A program made the position numbers and the translations under genes. The notes under the pieces are model-generated. The model saw only the letters and a list, made by a program, of their open reading frames with translations. It did no database searches and was not told where the DNA came from. Shown one piece after another: positions 18,401 through 26,513 of a stretch of 64,000 nucleotides of DNA; the first letter of the stretch is position 1, and each line of letters starts with the position of its first letter. The stretch lies in assembly GCA_002707155.1 (NCBI GenBank), contig PAME01000018.1, forward strand, positions 248,001-312,000, read 5' to 3'. The stretch is from Crocinitomicaceae bacterium. GTDB taxonomy: Bacteria > Bacteroidota > Bacteroidia > Flavobacteriales_G > Salibacteraceae.

Positions 18401-19810
18401 GTCATTGGGATGCTTTTCTGTTGGAATTATTTTTTTTGCTTCGTTATATTTTGCAATTGCTTGATCAAATGCTTCTGTTTTAACCAAATCATCGGCTTCT
18501 TTGATAATAGCATCATACTGCGCTCTGACTTCTCCAGCTGCTTTGGATTTTTTTCGAGAGTCTGCCTCAGTTATCATAGTTTTAGGATGCGTTTCGTTGG
18601 GAAGTAAGGTTAGCGCTTCTTGATATTTCCCCTTTGCCGCATCAAATTCTTCTTTCTCTAAAAGGTCATCAGCTGCTTTAACCAAGGCATCGTATTGCTT
18701 TCTTAACTCAGCTTTTGCGGCAGAGACTTTTAACTCTTCACATTCCTTGATTTTAGTTTTAGGGTAGGTCTCATGTGGCATTACAGCGGCTGAAGCTCCA
18801 TACTTTTCTTTTGCAGCATCAAACTGACTGTCTTTGAGCAAATCATCGGCTGCTGAAACCAGCGCTTCGTACTTTTCTTTTTTTGCTGCTTCTGCGTTTT
18901 GCTTTTTGAGATTTTCAGCTTCTGTTATCTTACTTTTTGGTGCCGGATCACTAGGTTTAATTTTTTGTGCATCCTTGTAAGCTATAATTGCTTCGTCATA
19001 AGACTTTGCGCTAAGCAATGCATCTGCTTTTGACATTGCATCATCAAATTCTTTTTGAATTTTCTCTTGTTCAGCTTTGGCTTTAGCATCGGCCTGAGTT
19101 TTTTTAGCCGTTTCTATTCTTGCATTAGGAATTGGATCAGCCGGTTTTAATGATTTGGCTTTTTGGTAGGAACTTATTGCTTTTTCATAAGCGTTGTCTA
19201 TAAGAGCAGCATCTCCTTCATCTAAAGCTGCTTTAAAATCCTCTTCTAATTTTTTTGCGGCTTCAGCTTTCGCTTTTTCTGCTTCTACCTGCGCTTGAAG
19301 TTTTTTAGCTTCTGCAATTTGGTCGGTAGGATAGGCCATTTCCGGATCTATTTTTTTAGCTTTTTGATATTCAGGAATAGACTCCAGGTATTTTTTTGAA
19401 TTAAACAGTTCATCAGCTTTAGTGATTGCGTCCTTATATTCAGCTTCAATTTTTGCTCTTTTTTCAGCTTCCTCTTCTTTTGCTTTTTCTTGTTTAGCAA
19501 GTGCTATTTGTTGATCTGGATAGGTCTCTAATGGCCCCCATTTTTTGGCCTCTGTAAATTCCTCTATGGCTTCGTCGTATTTTTTTGACCTTAGATAGGC
19601 TTCTCCTTTTCGAGTACTAGCTTCATAATTAGCTTTGTACTTTTCTTCGTTTTTAGACGCCTTTTCTGCTGCTTTTTTCTTTTCCTCTTCAGCCTTTAAC
19701 TCTGCTTCAATCTGATCTAAAATATCATCTTGCGCAAACGCAGTTTTCCCCCCTAATAAGGCAAGTAGGAAAATAAAAATAAACGCTATTTTGGAAAAAC
19801 GACTTAACAT
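15476..19810 (-). CDS. Giant secreted or periplasmic TPR-repeat protein
   Basis: 1444 residues: signal peptide (about 1-26), then about 19 repeats of roughly 55-75 residues. Each has a TPR-like helix pair (such as KYDEAIEEFTEAKKW, DYDQAKSKYREVLAI-type) joined by long Lys/Glu/Ala coiled-coil linkers. Early repeats share a YP/HP-xxxI element (PDQQIA, PKTKIKE), while later ones carry IDPxN as in standard TPRs. The last 90 residues form a distinct basic and aromatic domain (YLRISYEWGGTYYFKNGES) without repeats. It looks like a scaffold in the envelope. I do not know a named family. It stands as a single gene with a possible -7 box 34 bases upstream. Confidence 0.85.
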   Translation of the reverse strand: MLSRFSKIAFIFIFLLALLGGKTAFAQDDILDQIEAELKAEEEKKKAAEKASKNEEKYKANYEASTRKGEAYLRSKKYDEAIEEFTEAKKWGPLETYPDQQIALAKQEKAKEEEAEKRAKIEAEYKDAITKADELFNSKKYLESIPEYQKAKKIDPEMAYPTDQIAEAKKLQAQVEAEKAKAEAAKKLEEDFKAALDEGDAALIDNAYEKAISSYQKAKSLKPADPIPNARIETAKKTQADAKAKAEQEKIQKEFDDAMSKADALLSAKSYDEAIIAYKDAQKIKPSDPAPKSKITEAENLKKQNAEAAKKEKYEALVSAADDLLKDSQFDAAKEKYGASAAVMPHETYPKTKIKECEELKVSAAKAELRKQYDALVKAADDLLEKEEFDAAKGKYQEALTLLPNETHPKTMITEADSRKKSKAAGEVRAQYDAIIKEADDLVKTEAFDQAIAKYNEAKKIIPTEKHPNDMLLEIEKLKKQKANEALSAKYDIELKKGEELLKEEKFDEAISAFEAAHAIMPHENKTTELITQAKNLKEQKKRGAVQAEFDSKIKEGEGLMQAQEFDQAIAKFNEAAIILPSDNKVKSLIEEAKKEKLAKLDALATEKFNSLIKAGDEALASEDFVTARLKYDEALAVHKAGKNTVDAKLAALAQKEKEKQEQEMAASAAAEKQKKFDGLIAQANSKNGAGDYSGAMTTISSALAIFPDNKEATALKSELEGKIQAEQAKAKEAAALAQAAKEKQAKEEQISQLISDAKQEASQKNYSIALAKIQNALTIDNASAPAIAAKTEIESAQKAFEAEKEQNAEAAAAAEKERKEKQLKITNLLATGGDALANKEFTAAETAFNQVLDIDPSNAAATTKLSELKQLIEEDKLAAEQAEKAKANKEKQAELRKKVNELLAKGNASLNENNFDAALASYNSALIIDPANEEVSSKISEAKSKKLAAENKAKADADAKAAELAAAEAAKTAADREAKINSILSEGKELELAGDLNAAKSKYNEVLSIGANNADAKSKISSIDLKLAKLDQEKRAQEAAANAQKEKAAAAAAAAELAQQKAAKEEQIQSLLSQADNLALQKNYDQAKSKYREVLAIDNANTIATSKIVEIDSKVAAQNKEQLAKEAAAKAEREKLATESAKKELKQKVASQIAIGDQMVTNKNYDDAIGAYRKAIELDPQNSLAKTRISDVTTLISEEENKRKKMNAQERQEEVDAYLNEAKALVVKRDYQQAKSKYDKVLSIDASNAAAENGLAAIKSQLDNLAAIEARNSANKDAELKKAKEVERILDEGYVLFAGGKYDDAIDKFKEGVDIDPTNSEIKQAIHEALEQENRLRMIMLAKKSNRPRPQAKFETENIGGKERTDKKKYQNELGNAYPEGVTETQKEEERKKITKRIVVKEKVGSEYLRISYEWGGTYYFKNGESVGTYIWQYETRDPSKAN

Positions 19811-19844
19811 TTAGTTCATCAAGATCTGGAAAAAATCATAAAAG

Positions 19845-19852
19845 CGAATATA
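19845..19852 (-). promoter_or_regulatory. Possible -7 box of the giant TPR gene
   Basis: TATATTCG on the minus strand is one base off TAnnTTTG and leaves a leader of about 30 bases before the ATG at 19810. Confidence 0.3.
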
Positions 19853-19954
19853 GTGAATCCACTCTATGGCTTGCACAGCTTGGTGCTGATGTTTGTTATG
19901 GTTCTTTAAAATATTGAAACAATCAAAAACAAAGGAAAAATTGAAATTATTGCA

Positions 19955-20431
19955 CTAAAAATCAGCCATTTTAAGTGCAGTTATGGCAGCTTCATCTCCT
20001 TTATTTCCATGAACTCCACCAGATCTAGCCCTGCTTTGTTCGATATTATTATCAGTAAGCACGCAGAAAACGACAGGTTTATTGTAATTCAAGCCCACGT
20101 CTTTAATGCCTTGGGCTGCAGATTCGCAAACGAATGTAAAGTGTTCGGTCTCTCCTCGAATAACACTACCAACACAAATTACTGCGTCATAGTTTTTACT
20201 TTCCAAGCAAAGTTGAGCACCTAATGGCAATTCGTAAGCTCCAGGAACGTGCTTAATGTCAATATTTTTCTCAGAGACACCATGTTTTATTAATGTTTCA
20301 TATGCACCTTTTGCAAGAGCTGAAGTAATTCCTTCATTCCACTCAGCAACTACAATTGCCATTTTAAACTCTTTTCCGTTTGGAACAGTGCTGCTGTCGT
20401 AATCCGACAAATTATTGTGTTTTGTTGCCAT
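19955..20431 (-). CDS. ribH: 6,7-dimethyl-8-ribityllumazine synthase
   Basis: 158 residues, the usual size. The family motifs are seen: VAEWNEGITSALAKGA (substrate aromatic Trp), VPGAYELPLGA, GSVIRGETEHF (phosphate binding and catalytic His) and GVLTDNN-type CVLTDNNIEQSRARSG. It condenses the 4-carbon phosphate with the aminopyrimidine in the last but one step of riboflavin synthesis and normally forms a 60-mer or pentamer. The start codon lies 6 bases after the T-run of a hairpin, and a -7 box lies directly before that hairpin. No other rib gene is adjacent; the position beside the TPR and recF genes is common in Flavobacteriia. Confidence 0.96.
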   Translation of the reverse strand: MATKHNNLSDYDSSTVPNGKEFKMAIVVAEWNEGITSALAKGAYETLIKHGVSEKNIDIKHVPGAYELPLGAQLCLESKNYDAVICVGSVIRGETEHFTFVCESAAQGIKDVGLNYNKPVVFCVLTDNNIEQSRARSGGVHGNKGDEAAITALKMADF

Positions 20432-20437
20432 AAATTC

Positions 20438-20472
20438 AAAAAAAATCCCAATCTGAATATTCAGATTGGGAT
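20438..20472 (-). terminator. Hairpin with T-run between the TPR gene and ribH
   Basis: Perfect inverted repeat ATCCCAATCTGAAT / ATTCAGATTGGGAT followed by eight T on the minus strand. It ends the upstream TPR transcript and directly precedes ribH. It is also a candidate leader hairpin of ribH because a -7 box precedes it. Confidence 0.85.
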
Positions 20473-20480
20473 CAAAATTA
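20473..20480 (-). promoter_or_regulatory. -7 box directly before the ribH hairpin
   Basis: TAATTTTG on the minus strand matches TAnnTTTG exactly and abuts the hairpin. If used, the ribH mRNA would begin within the hairpin's first arm. A chance match in AT-rich DNA is possible. Confidence 0.35.
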
Positions 20481-20499
20481 TACTATCCTACAAGCTGTA

Positions 20500-21195
20500 T
20501 TAATTATTCTCAGCTAAAGTTTTGGCTTTGTAATAATATTTTTCAACCGATCGGCCTTCAGCTGACTCTGGAAAATCGTCCATGACTTTTTTGTAAGCGT
20601 CCTTTGCTTTATTGTAATCACCAATAGATTCAAATGCTTTTCCTGCTTTCATTAAATAAATAGGCGTGCTAAATTCATTTTTGTTAAGATTAGCCGCCTT
20701 CATATAAGCACTTGCAGCAGCATCGATATCTCCAAGTTCTGCTTGAGCGTCACCTATTGCGCCTTGAGCTATAGAAGAAACAATCATATCTCCACCAGAA
20801 AAAGAAGAGAGGTTTTCAATGGCTGCCTCGTAATCGCCTTGCTTCAAGTAAATAAGCCCAATGTAATAGTCAGCTATAGCACCTGCATTTGTAGCACCAT
20901 ACTGATCTCTAATATCTTCTAGACCAAGGTAATTGCCATCGCCATACATTGCTTTGTCCAAAGAATCTGCCTCGAAATACTGCTGTGCTTTCCAAATTTC
21001 TAAGCTAGCTTCTTCTTCTAGAGGTTCCAAGTAAAATTTGGTGTATCCAAAAAACAAAGCGACAACCACAAAAACTACACCGATTCCTAGACCTAGTGAA
21101 TTTTTGTTATCCTCAATAAATTTCTCAGTCTTATTAATACTTCCGCCTATGTCAACGATTACTTCGTCTTGATCTTCGTGCTTATTTTTAGCCAT
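20500..21195 (-). CDS. Membrane-anchored TPR protein (YfgM-like)
   Basis: 231 residues from the ATG at 21195; a longer frame exists upstream, but this start follows a -7 box and opens MAKNKHEDQDEVIVDIGG. An acidic cytoplasmic N-terminus (1-37) leads to one membrane helix (about 38-57) and then TPR-like helices (about 70-228). This layout matches YfgM/PpiD-type helpers of protein secretion or general TPR scaffolds. It is followed by the terminator before ribH and is divergent from recF, an arrangement often seen in Flavobacteriia. Confidence 0.85.
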   Translation of the reverse strand: MAKNKHEDQDEVIVDIGGSINKTEKFIEDNKNSLGLGIGVVFVVVALFFGYTKFYLEPLEEEASLEIWKAQQYFEADSLDKAMYGDGNYLGLEDIRDQYGATNAGAIADYYIGLIYLKQGDYEAAIENLSSFSGGDMIVSSIAQGAIGDAQAELGDIDAAASAYMKAANLNKNEFSTPIYLMKAGKAFESIGDYNKAKDAYKKVMDDFPESAEGRSVEKYYYKAKTLAENN

Positions 21196-21218
21196 TGAAT
21201 TCCTTAAAAAATGAGCGG

Positions 21219-21226
21219 CAAATATA
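21219..21226 (-). promoter_or_regulatory. -7 box of the membrane TPR gene
   Basis: TATATTTG on the minus strand matches TAnnTTTG and lies 23 bases before the start at 21195. This supports that start over the longer frame. Confidence 0.5.
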
Positions 21227-21318
21227 CTTTTTTTAGCAATCGGAAAAAGGGGTGGTGTTAAGATGCAGTTCATTTAGTAAACAATGCAATGTTTACTGAA
21301 TTTTATCGTCTATTGGGC

Positions 21319-21326
21319 TACTTTTG
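21319..21326 (+). promoter_or_regulatory. -7 box of recF
   Basis: TACTTTTG matches TAnnTTTG and leaves about 10 leader bases before the GTG start of recF at 21343. Confidence 0.5.
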
Positions 21327-21342
21327 AAGTAAAGATTTCTAC

Positions 21343-22446
21343 GTGGTTTTAAACGAACTTTCTCTAATAAATTTTAAAAATTACTCTGAAGCTTCTGTAG
21401 AGGTTTGTAGCAAGGTTAATTGCTTTGTAGGTAACAATGGGCAGGGTAAGACCAATGTTTTAGATGCTATCTACTACTTGGCATTTTGCAAAAGTTATTT
21501 CAATCCAATTGACAGTCAAAACATAAAGCACGAGGAGGAATTTTTTGTGGTTCAAGGAGGGTTTGATCGAGAAGGTAAATCTGAAAAAATTTTTTGTGGC
21601 CTAAAGCGTGGGCAGAAAAAGCAATTCAAACGAAATAAAAAAGAATATGCTAAGCTTGCCGAGCACATCGGATTGATTCCTTTGGTAATGGTTTCTCCAT
21701 CGGATAGCGAGTTAATTCTTGGCGGCTCAGAAATTCGCCGCAAATTTATTGACGGTGTAATTGCACAATTTAACCCCGTCTATTTGGATAACTTATTGAA
21801 TTATCAAAAATCTTTGGTACAAAGAAATGCGTTGTTAAAATCATTTTCTGAAAATCGATATTTTGATGAAGACTCCTTGTTGATTTGGGACTATAAATTG
21901 GTGCAATATGGTGAGCCCGTCTTTAATGAGCGAAATGCTTTCTTAGAAGAGTTTATTCCAATATTTCAGGAATATTATGGATTAATTGCGCCTAAAAACG
22001 AATCGGTTGGCTTGCAATACGTTACAAAGTTACATGAGGGTTCGTTTCTCGATTTACTGAAAGAGAATAGACAAAAAGATAGAGCAATCCGTTACAGTTC
22101 TACAGGAATTCATAAAGATGATTTGGTATTTGAATTGGGTAATCATCCAATGAAGCGGTTTGGTTCTCAAGGACAGCAAAAGTCCTATTTACTAGCTCTG
22201 AAATTAGCTCAGTTTGAATATGTGAAAAGAAAGAAAACCACAAAACCAATGATACTGTTAGACGATGTTTTTGATAAGTTGGATGAAAATAGAGTAGAGG
22301 CGCTGATAAAACTGGTAAGCGATCCAGAATTTGGACAAATTTTTATAACAGATACGAGTCAGGAACGTATAGAGCCAATATTAAAGAAAATTGGAAAAGA
22401 ATACCGACTATACACGGTAAATGAAGGAGCGGTAAATTTGATATGA
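21343..22446 (+). CDS. recF: DNA replication and repair protein RecF
   Basis: 367 residues from a GTG. SMC-like ATPase layout: Walker A GNNGQGKTNVLDAIYYLAF near the N-terminus, signature GSQGQQKSYLLALKLAQF and Walker B MILLDDVFDKLDENR near the C-terminus. RecF loads RecA at gaps with RecO and RecR. The next gene, DUF721, overlaps by 4 bases (ATGA), the usual recF-DUF721 pair. No dnaA or dnaN is adjacent, which is usual in Bacteroidota. Confidence 0.96.
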   Translation: MVLNELSLINFKNYSEASVEVCSKVNCFVGNNGQGKTNVLDAIYYLAFCKSYFNPIDSQNIKHEEEFFVVQGGFDREGKSEKIFCGLKRGQKKQFKRNKKEYAKLAEHIGLIPLVMVSPSDSELILGGSEIRRKFIDGVIAQFNPVYLDNLLNYQKSLVQRNALLKSFSENRYFDEDSLLIWDYKLVQYGEPVFNERNAFLEEFIPIFQEYYGLIAPKNESVGLQYVTKLHEGSFLDLLKENRQKDRAIRYSSTGIHKDDLVFELGNHPMKRFGSQGQQKSYLLALKLAQFEYVKRKKTTKPMILLDDVFDKLDENRVEALIKLVSDPEFGQIFITDTSQERIEPILKKIGKEYRLYTVNEGAVNLI

Positions 22447-22733
22447 GTGAGAAAAACGAACATACATTGAAACAGTTACTTGATCAGATGCTGGATAAGT
22501 ATAAGCTAACTGACAAATTGGATGAAGTAGATTTAGAATCGCATTGGGAAGAATTAATGGGGACTATGATTTACAAGCACACTACTCAATTAAAAGTGCA
22601 GAACAAAAAACTGTATATCAAATTGGATTCACCAGTAATACGCCAAGAGCTGATTTACGGTAAAACACTAATTATTCAAAAAGTGAATAATTTAGTAGGC
22701 AAAGAACTGATTACTGACGTGGTTTTTAGGTAA
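22443..22733 (+). CDS. DUF721 family protein
   Basis: 96 residues. MLDKYKLTDKLDEVDLESHWEEL and the VQNKKLYIKLDSPVIRQEL segment are the DUF721 (DciA-like) core. DciA proteins load the replicative helicase in bacteria without DnaC; short Bacteroidota members are usually annotated only as DUF721. It overlaps recF by 4 bases and is co-transcribed. The helicase link is inference from the family. Confidence 0.88.
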   Translation: MSEKNEHTLKQLLDQMLDKYKLTDKLDEVDLESHWEELMGTMIYKHTTQLKVQNKKLYIKLDSPVIRQELIYGKTLIIQKVNNLVGKELITDVVFR

Positions 22734-22770
22734 AATGGAACCCTTAGACTTTTCTTGTGCTGCTAGAAAT

Positions 22771-24051
22771 TTAAATTGATTTTAGAATTTCCATTCGCAT
22801 GGTTTTGCATACTTCTCTATCGGATTTATTTATACCATTGAACTGCATTTTCTCCAACCAAGATTGTACGAATTCATGATAATTAATTGTATAGAATGCG
22901 AGTAGCATTAACAATAGTGGAGAAATCACAGCCAGCAGCCAATGTATTGAAGAAGCTATAATGACGATCAATAAGCCCACCATCATATTTGAGAAAAGAA
23001 GAACTCCAAAACGAATTGAGTTTTGGAAAATTTTTTGTTTGATTTTCTTGTCTGCGATGTGCTTTGCCAATTGAAATTGAAAGATATTGAGGAGAATACC
23101 TGCGGTATAAATAGGAAAGCCTAATACCGCAACAATCCAACCTAAGAAGATGTTAGGGCTGTTTTTTGTCACCACATTATCGCTAATATTTAAGTCGCTT
23201 AGTTTTTTGAAATAAGAACTTGTTTTGAGAATTAATTCAGTCTTTTCTGATGCGTTTGAAATATTTAATGCGTTTATCTTTTCGGCCAAACCCTTTTCCA
23301 TTTCAAAGCGCTGACCAGTGTTTTTTCGCCAAGGTATAGCTGAGACTTGGTTTTCGTTACGTTTCATCGAAGCCAGCTGCTCAAATAAAGTATCATCTTC
23401 TTTATTATCAATATGCACGTAAAGTGCTTTCATTGCAACTTCCAGGTCATTGCTCAGTTTTGATAAAGCTTTGTTCTCATTTTGTTCGTAAAGCTCTCGG
23501 TAGTCTTTAAGCGGAATGCCCTCACCAACATTTGTCATTACTTCTGTTCTAAACTCCCGCGGGTAGGTATAGTTGTTCATAGTTGGAAGCAATTGTAAAT
23601 CAATATCCCAGCCGTGTTTTTCAACTGCACCAAATGCCATTCTAGCAGTACCTCTTTTTAACCCACGTAGCCTTTTTTCTTGAACGCAATCACCTTCAGG
23701 AAAAATGAGGATGTTCTTATTCTTTGCCAATAAGTCATAGCACAAATCAAAACTAGACTCGTTTAGTTTAAGGTTGTCGACTCCATCACGAATTCGAAAC
23801 ATAGGAATCTGGCCCAGATTCCATAATAACCAATGCTTAATTTTAGTATTAAATATGTCTCCACGGACAATGAAATAGAGACGTTCAAAGATTAATGCAG
23901 GAAAAATTATTGGATCTATGAAAGCATTGTTATGGTTACTCACTAAAATTGTGGGTTTCTTTAAATTGAATTTTTGATAGTTTACGTAAAAATGCCTGAA
24001 GAAAATTCTGTAAATAAGGACGCAAAAAAACCAAATTGGGCGATACAGCAT
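22771..24051 (-). CDS. PlsC-like 1-acylglycerol-3-phosphate acyltransferase
   Basis: 426 residues from the ATG at 24051; the frame is open a further 28 codons upstream to 24135, but that stretch overlaps the divergent gene and lacks a protein-like start. The LPLAT domain (about 1-220) has the motif SNHNNAFIDP (His, five residues, Asp) and the second motif FPEGDCV. A linker (220-300) and a C-terminal region with two or three membrane helices (about 310-400) follow. It should add acyl chains to lysophospholipid at the inner membrane. The extra membrane tail is typical of Bacteroidota PlsC-like proteins, not of E. coli PlsC. Substrate is unproven. Confidence 0.85.
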   Translation of the reverse strand: MLYRPIWFFCVLIYRIFFRHFYVNYQKFNLKKPTILVSNHNNAFIDPIIFPALIFERLYFIVRGDIFNTKIKHWLLWNLGQIPMFRIRDGVDNLKLNESSFDLCYDLLAKNKNILIFPEGDCVQEKRLRGLKRGTARMAFGAVEKHGWDIDLQLLPTMNNYTYPREFRTEVMTNVGEGIPLKDYRELYEQNENKALSKLSNDLEVAMKALYVHIDNKEDDTLFEQLASMKRNENQVSAIPWRKNTGQRFEMEKGLAEKINALNISNASEKTELILKTSSYFKKLSDLNISDNVVTKNSPNIFLGWIVAVLGFPIYTAGILLNIFQFQLAKHIADKKIKQKIFQNSIRFGVLLFSNMMVGLLIVIIASSIHWLLAVISPLLLMLLAFYTINYHEFVQSWLEKMQFNGINKSDREVCKTMRMEILKSI

Positions 24052-24124
24052 AAAAAAGATTGAATTGTTATTAGCAAATGTAAAATAAATGGAATCTTGT
24101 AATATTTTGAAAAATCGAATACTA

Positions 24125-24132
24125 TATTTTTG
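24125..24132 (+). promoter_or_regulatory. -7 box, predicted leaderless promoter
   Basis: TATTTTTG fits TAnnTTTG. The last base lies 7 bases before the ATG at 24139, so the transcript would start at or next to the start codon. Confidence 0.45.
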
Positions 24133-24138
24133 CATCCA

Positions 24139-24846
24139 ATGGAAAAACTTTCGATTGAATTTATGGGGCTCATTCTTTATGAGCCAATTACTTATTTGTC
24201 AGATATAATTCTGGCAATATTCAGTCTGTTTTGGTATTCTAAGCTCAGAAAAGAAGTGTACGAAGACAGTATGAGTCAGTCTTTTTCTCGTTACTTTTTA
24301 TTTATGGGCATTGCTCCACTAATTTCGGGGCAAGCTCACTTGTTTGATTATTACATCGATCATAACTTTTTTCATGTTATTGGGTGGTCAAATATTGCCA
24401 TCGGAACCTATTACTTTCAAAGGGGATCAGCTATGGATTATTCGATGGAAGTAAAGGATAAATTAAACTGGATGTTTATTTTGTTATTGATAGCTTCAAT
24501 TTCCACTTACTTTATTTATCAATTTGTTGGTGATATAGACCCCAATAAAAAGACAGTTGGAGTTCCTGGTTTTGCTGCTGTAAGTATATTTACTGCTATA
24601 AGTTATATTGGTTTTATAGTACCCTTGAACTATATAAAATTACAACGGGATAAAAATGCTGGTTCGGGGCTTATTTTACTCGGCATTGTGCTGACTGTTG
24701 GCACTTTGGTGGTGCATTCCAAAAAATTCTCCTTAGGCCCGCATGTTAACTATAACGTTATCGCTCATGTAATACTTGTTTTTTGTTATTACCTTTATTT
24801 TCTTGGAATGCGTAAAAAAATAAGGGGTTATGAAGGAACTGATTGA
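24139..24846 (+). CDS. Polytopic membrane protein of unknown function
   Basis: 235 residues from ATG 24139; a start at 24130 is possible but would lie on the promoter. About seven hydrophobic segments are seen (near 15-35, 50-70, 75-95, 105-125, 140-160, 175-195 and 205-225). It contains the conserved-looking stretch HLFDYYIDHNFFHVIGWSN, with several His and Asp in membrane segments. I cannot assign a function. The end overlaps the M14 peptidase gene by 17 bases, so the two are co-translated, and DUF2452 and M1 genes follow. Confidence 0.78.
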   Translation: MEKLSIEFMGLILYEPITYLSDIILAIFSLFWYSKLRKEVYEDSMSQSFSRYFLFMGIAPLISGQAHLFDYYIDHNFFHVIGWSNIAIGTYYFQRGSAMDYSMEVKDKLNWMFILLLIASISTYFIYQFVGDIDPNKKTVGVPGFAAVSIFTAISYIGFIVPLNYIKLQRDKNAGSGLILLGIVLTVGTLVVHSKKFSLGPHVNYNVIAHVILVFCYYLYFLGMRKKIRGYEGTD

Positions 24847-26023
24847 AGCCGTAATTAACCGTTATGAGGACTGCGTATATTCTCGCTTCTCAACCAAAAA
24901 ACTTACTTTTTTAGATTACAATAACGAATTGCAGGCGATTCGTGAATTTTCATTTCTTAATTTTAGAACAGCTGGAAAATCAATAGAAAACCGGCCTATC
25001 ACTGCTATTGAATTCGGTAAGGGGCCCACTAAAATTCTAATTTGGACTCAAATGCACGGCAACGAGTCAACTGCAACGCGTGCGTTATTTGATTTCTTTA
25101 CCGCTTTAAATGCAGCAGAGAATATTGAATTGAGAAACCTACTTTCAAACGAATTGCAAGTATTGTTTTTGCCCATGTTAAATCCCGATGGTGCCGAGCG
25201 CTACCAGCGAAGAAACGCGTTGAACATTGACCCAAATCGTGATGCAAAAAAGAGAGTAACGCCTGAGATTCAGACTTTATTTAAAATTATTGAAGATTTT
25301 GCGCCCCATTGGTGCTTTAATATGCACGACCAACGCAATTTGTTCAATGTATCATCAACAAACAAACCAGCAACTATTTCGTTTTTGTCACCCTCAACTT
25401 CTCCTGAAGATGGCCTCAGTAAAGGGCAAGAAGAAGCAATGCAATTGATAGCTACTGTTGCAAGTAATTTATCTTCTGTAAAAGATGTGGGAATTGCTAG
25501 GTTTTCTCATGAATATTACCCTACTGCTACTGGAGACAATATACAGGCAATGGGTTACAGAACAATCCTAGTTGAATCTGGAGGCTATAGAAATGATCCA
25601 AATCGAATGATTGCCAGAAAAGTAGTATTCGAGTCGTTTTTTAGATCTTTTGCAGCTATTGCCTCAGAGAGCTGGAAGAAGGGTAGGGTGAAGCACTATC
25701 TATCGATTCCAATGAACGATAAGAAGTTGTTCGATCTTTTGATACGAAATGTTCGGTTAGCAGCAAGCTCAGAAATAAGAACCGATGTGGGAATTGAAAT
25801 TTCAGAGACTTTTGACCCCTCCTTAAATCAAGTCTTGCAGCAGTCTTCAGTGAAAGATATAGGGGACTTATCTCACCACTATGGTTATGATGAAGTTGAC
25901 GGTTCAAATGGTTATATTTCTATGCCCATTAGTTTGAATCAAAAAGCAGATTTTGATATTTTATTTGAAAAAACAACAGCCAATAAATCAACCATTTTTG
26001 TTCGTAACGGTTATATGCAATAA
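24830..26023 (+). CDS. M14-family zinc carboxypeptidase
   Basis: 397 residues. The N-terminal catalytic domain has the zinc pair in WTQMHGNESTATRALFDF (HxxE) and the third ligand in FNMHDQRN. PDGAERYQRRNALNIDPNRD carries the substrate-binding Arg and Asn motif. A C-terminal part (about 290-397) is a less conserved beta-rich segment. No signal peptide is visible, so the enzyme acts in the cytoplasm or is exported in another way. It overlaps the membrane protein before it and is followed by DUF2452 with an overlap of one base. Confidence 0.9.
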   Translation: MKELIEAVINRYEDCVYSRFSTKKLTFLDYNNELQAIREFSFLNFRTAGKSIENRPITAIEFGKGPTKILIWTQMHGNESTATRALFDFFTALNAAENIELRNLLSNELQVLFLPMLNPDGAERYQRRNALNIDPNRDAKKRVTPEIQTLFKIIEDFAPHWCFNMHDQRNLFNVSSTNKPATISFLSPSTSPEDGLSKGQEEAMQLIATVASNLSSVKDVGIARFSHEYYPTATGDNIQAMGYRTILVESGGYRNDPNRMIARKVVFESFFRSFAAIASESWKKGRVKHYLSIPMNDKKLFDLLIRNVRLAASSEIRTDVGIEISETFDPSLNQVLQQSSVKDIGDLSHHYGYDEVDGSNGYISMPISLNQKADFDILFEKTTANKSTIFVRNGYMQ

Positions 26024-26463
26024 TGGAGGATAAGACACAATTTCAAAATCCAATTGATGATGATCACATCACGGAAAACCCAAGCGGTCTGGAATACCCG
26101 CATCACAGAGGCAGTGCAATAGTAAAAGCTGAAGATAAGGGAAAAATAAAAGGACGAGCGCTTGCTGCAATGGAGCAACAAACCACTCGGCAAATGGATC
26201 AAATTCAAGAACAAATTGAACTATTAGCCAAACAAGCCAAAAAATTACAAAGTAGAGTAGAAATCAGTGAAACTATCTACCAAGCAAAAATGAGCTTTGA
26301 ACCTTTAGTGGGTCACGATTATTATTTGTACGAAACCGATGAACACAGCTTTATACTTTCGTTGCTTTCACCTGAAGATTGGGGCAAAAGATTACCCCAC
26401 CTTTATAAAGCGAAAGTATCCTTACTTGCCGACCACACTTGGGATGTTTTGGATATGAACTAA
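26023..26463 (+). CDS. DUF2452 family protein
   Basis: 146 residues. NPSGLEYPHHRGSAIVKAEDKGK and the C-terminal LSLLSPEDWG region are DUF2452 features. It is mostly a coiled-coil helix (about 55-85) followed by a compact C-terminal domain. The function is unknown. The ATG overlaps the stop of the M14 gene (TAATG), so it belongs to the same operon. Confidence 0.85.
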   Translation: MEDKTQFQNPIDDDHITENPSGLEYPHHRGSAIVKAEDKGKIKGRALAAMEQQTTRQMDQIQEQIELLAKQAKKLQSRVEISETIYQAKMSFEPLVGHDYYLYETDEHSFILSLLSPEDWGKRLPHLYKAKVSLLADHTWDVLDMN

Positions 26464-26500
26464 TCCATTTTTTTAACATTTTTCGAATATAAGTTAAGTG

Positions 26501-26508
26501 TAAATTCG
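26501..26508 (+). promoter_or_regulatory. Possible -7 box of the M1 aminopeptidase
   Basis: TAAATTCG (one base off TAnnTTTG) ends 6 bases before the GTG at 26514 and would give a leaderless transcript. The same sequence precedes lpdA. Confidence 0.35.
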
Positions 26509-26513
26509 CAATT

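Noticed and set aside
20145-20200. Riboswitch for ribH
   Set aside because: No FMN-aptamer-like sequence is seen upstream; only a simple hairpin with a T-run is present.
24052-24135. Longer N-terminus of the acyltransferase from 24135
   Set aside because: The added 28 residues cross the divergent gene start and its -7 box; the ATG at 24051 with a membrane segment is preferred.
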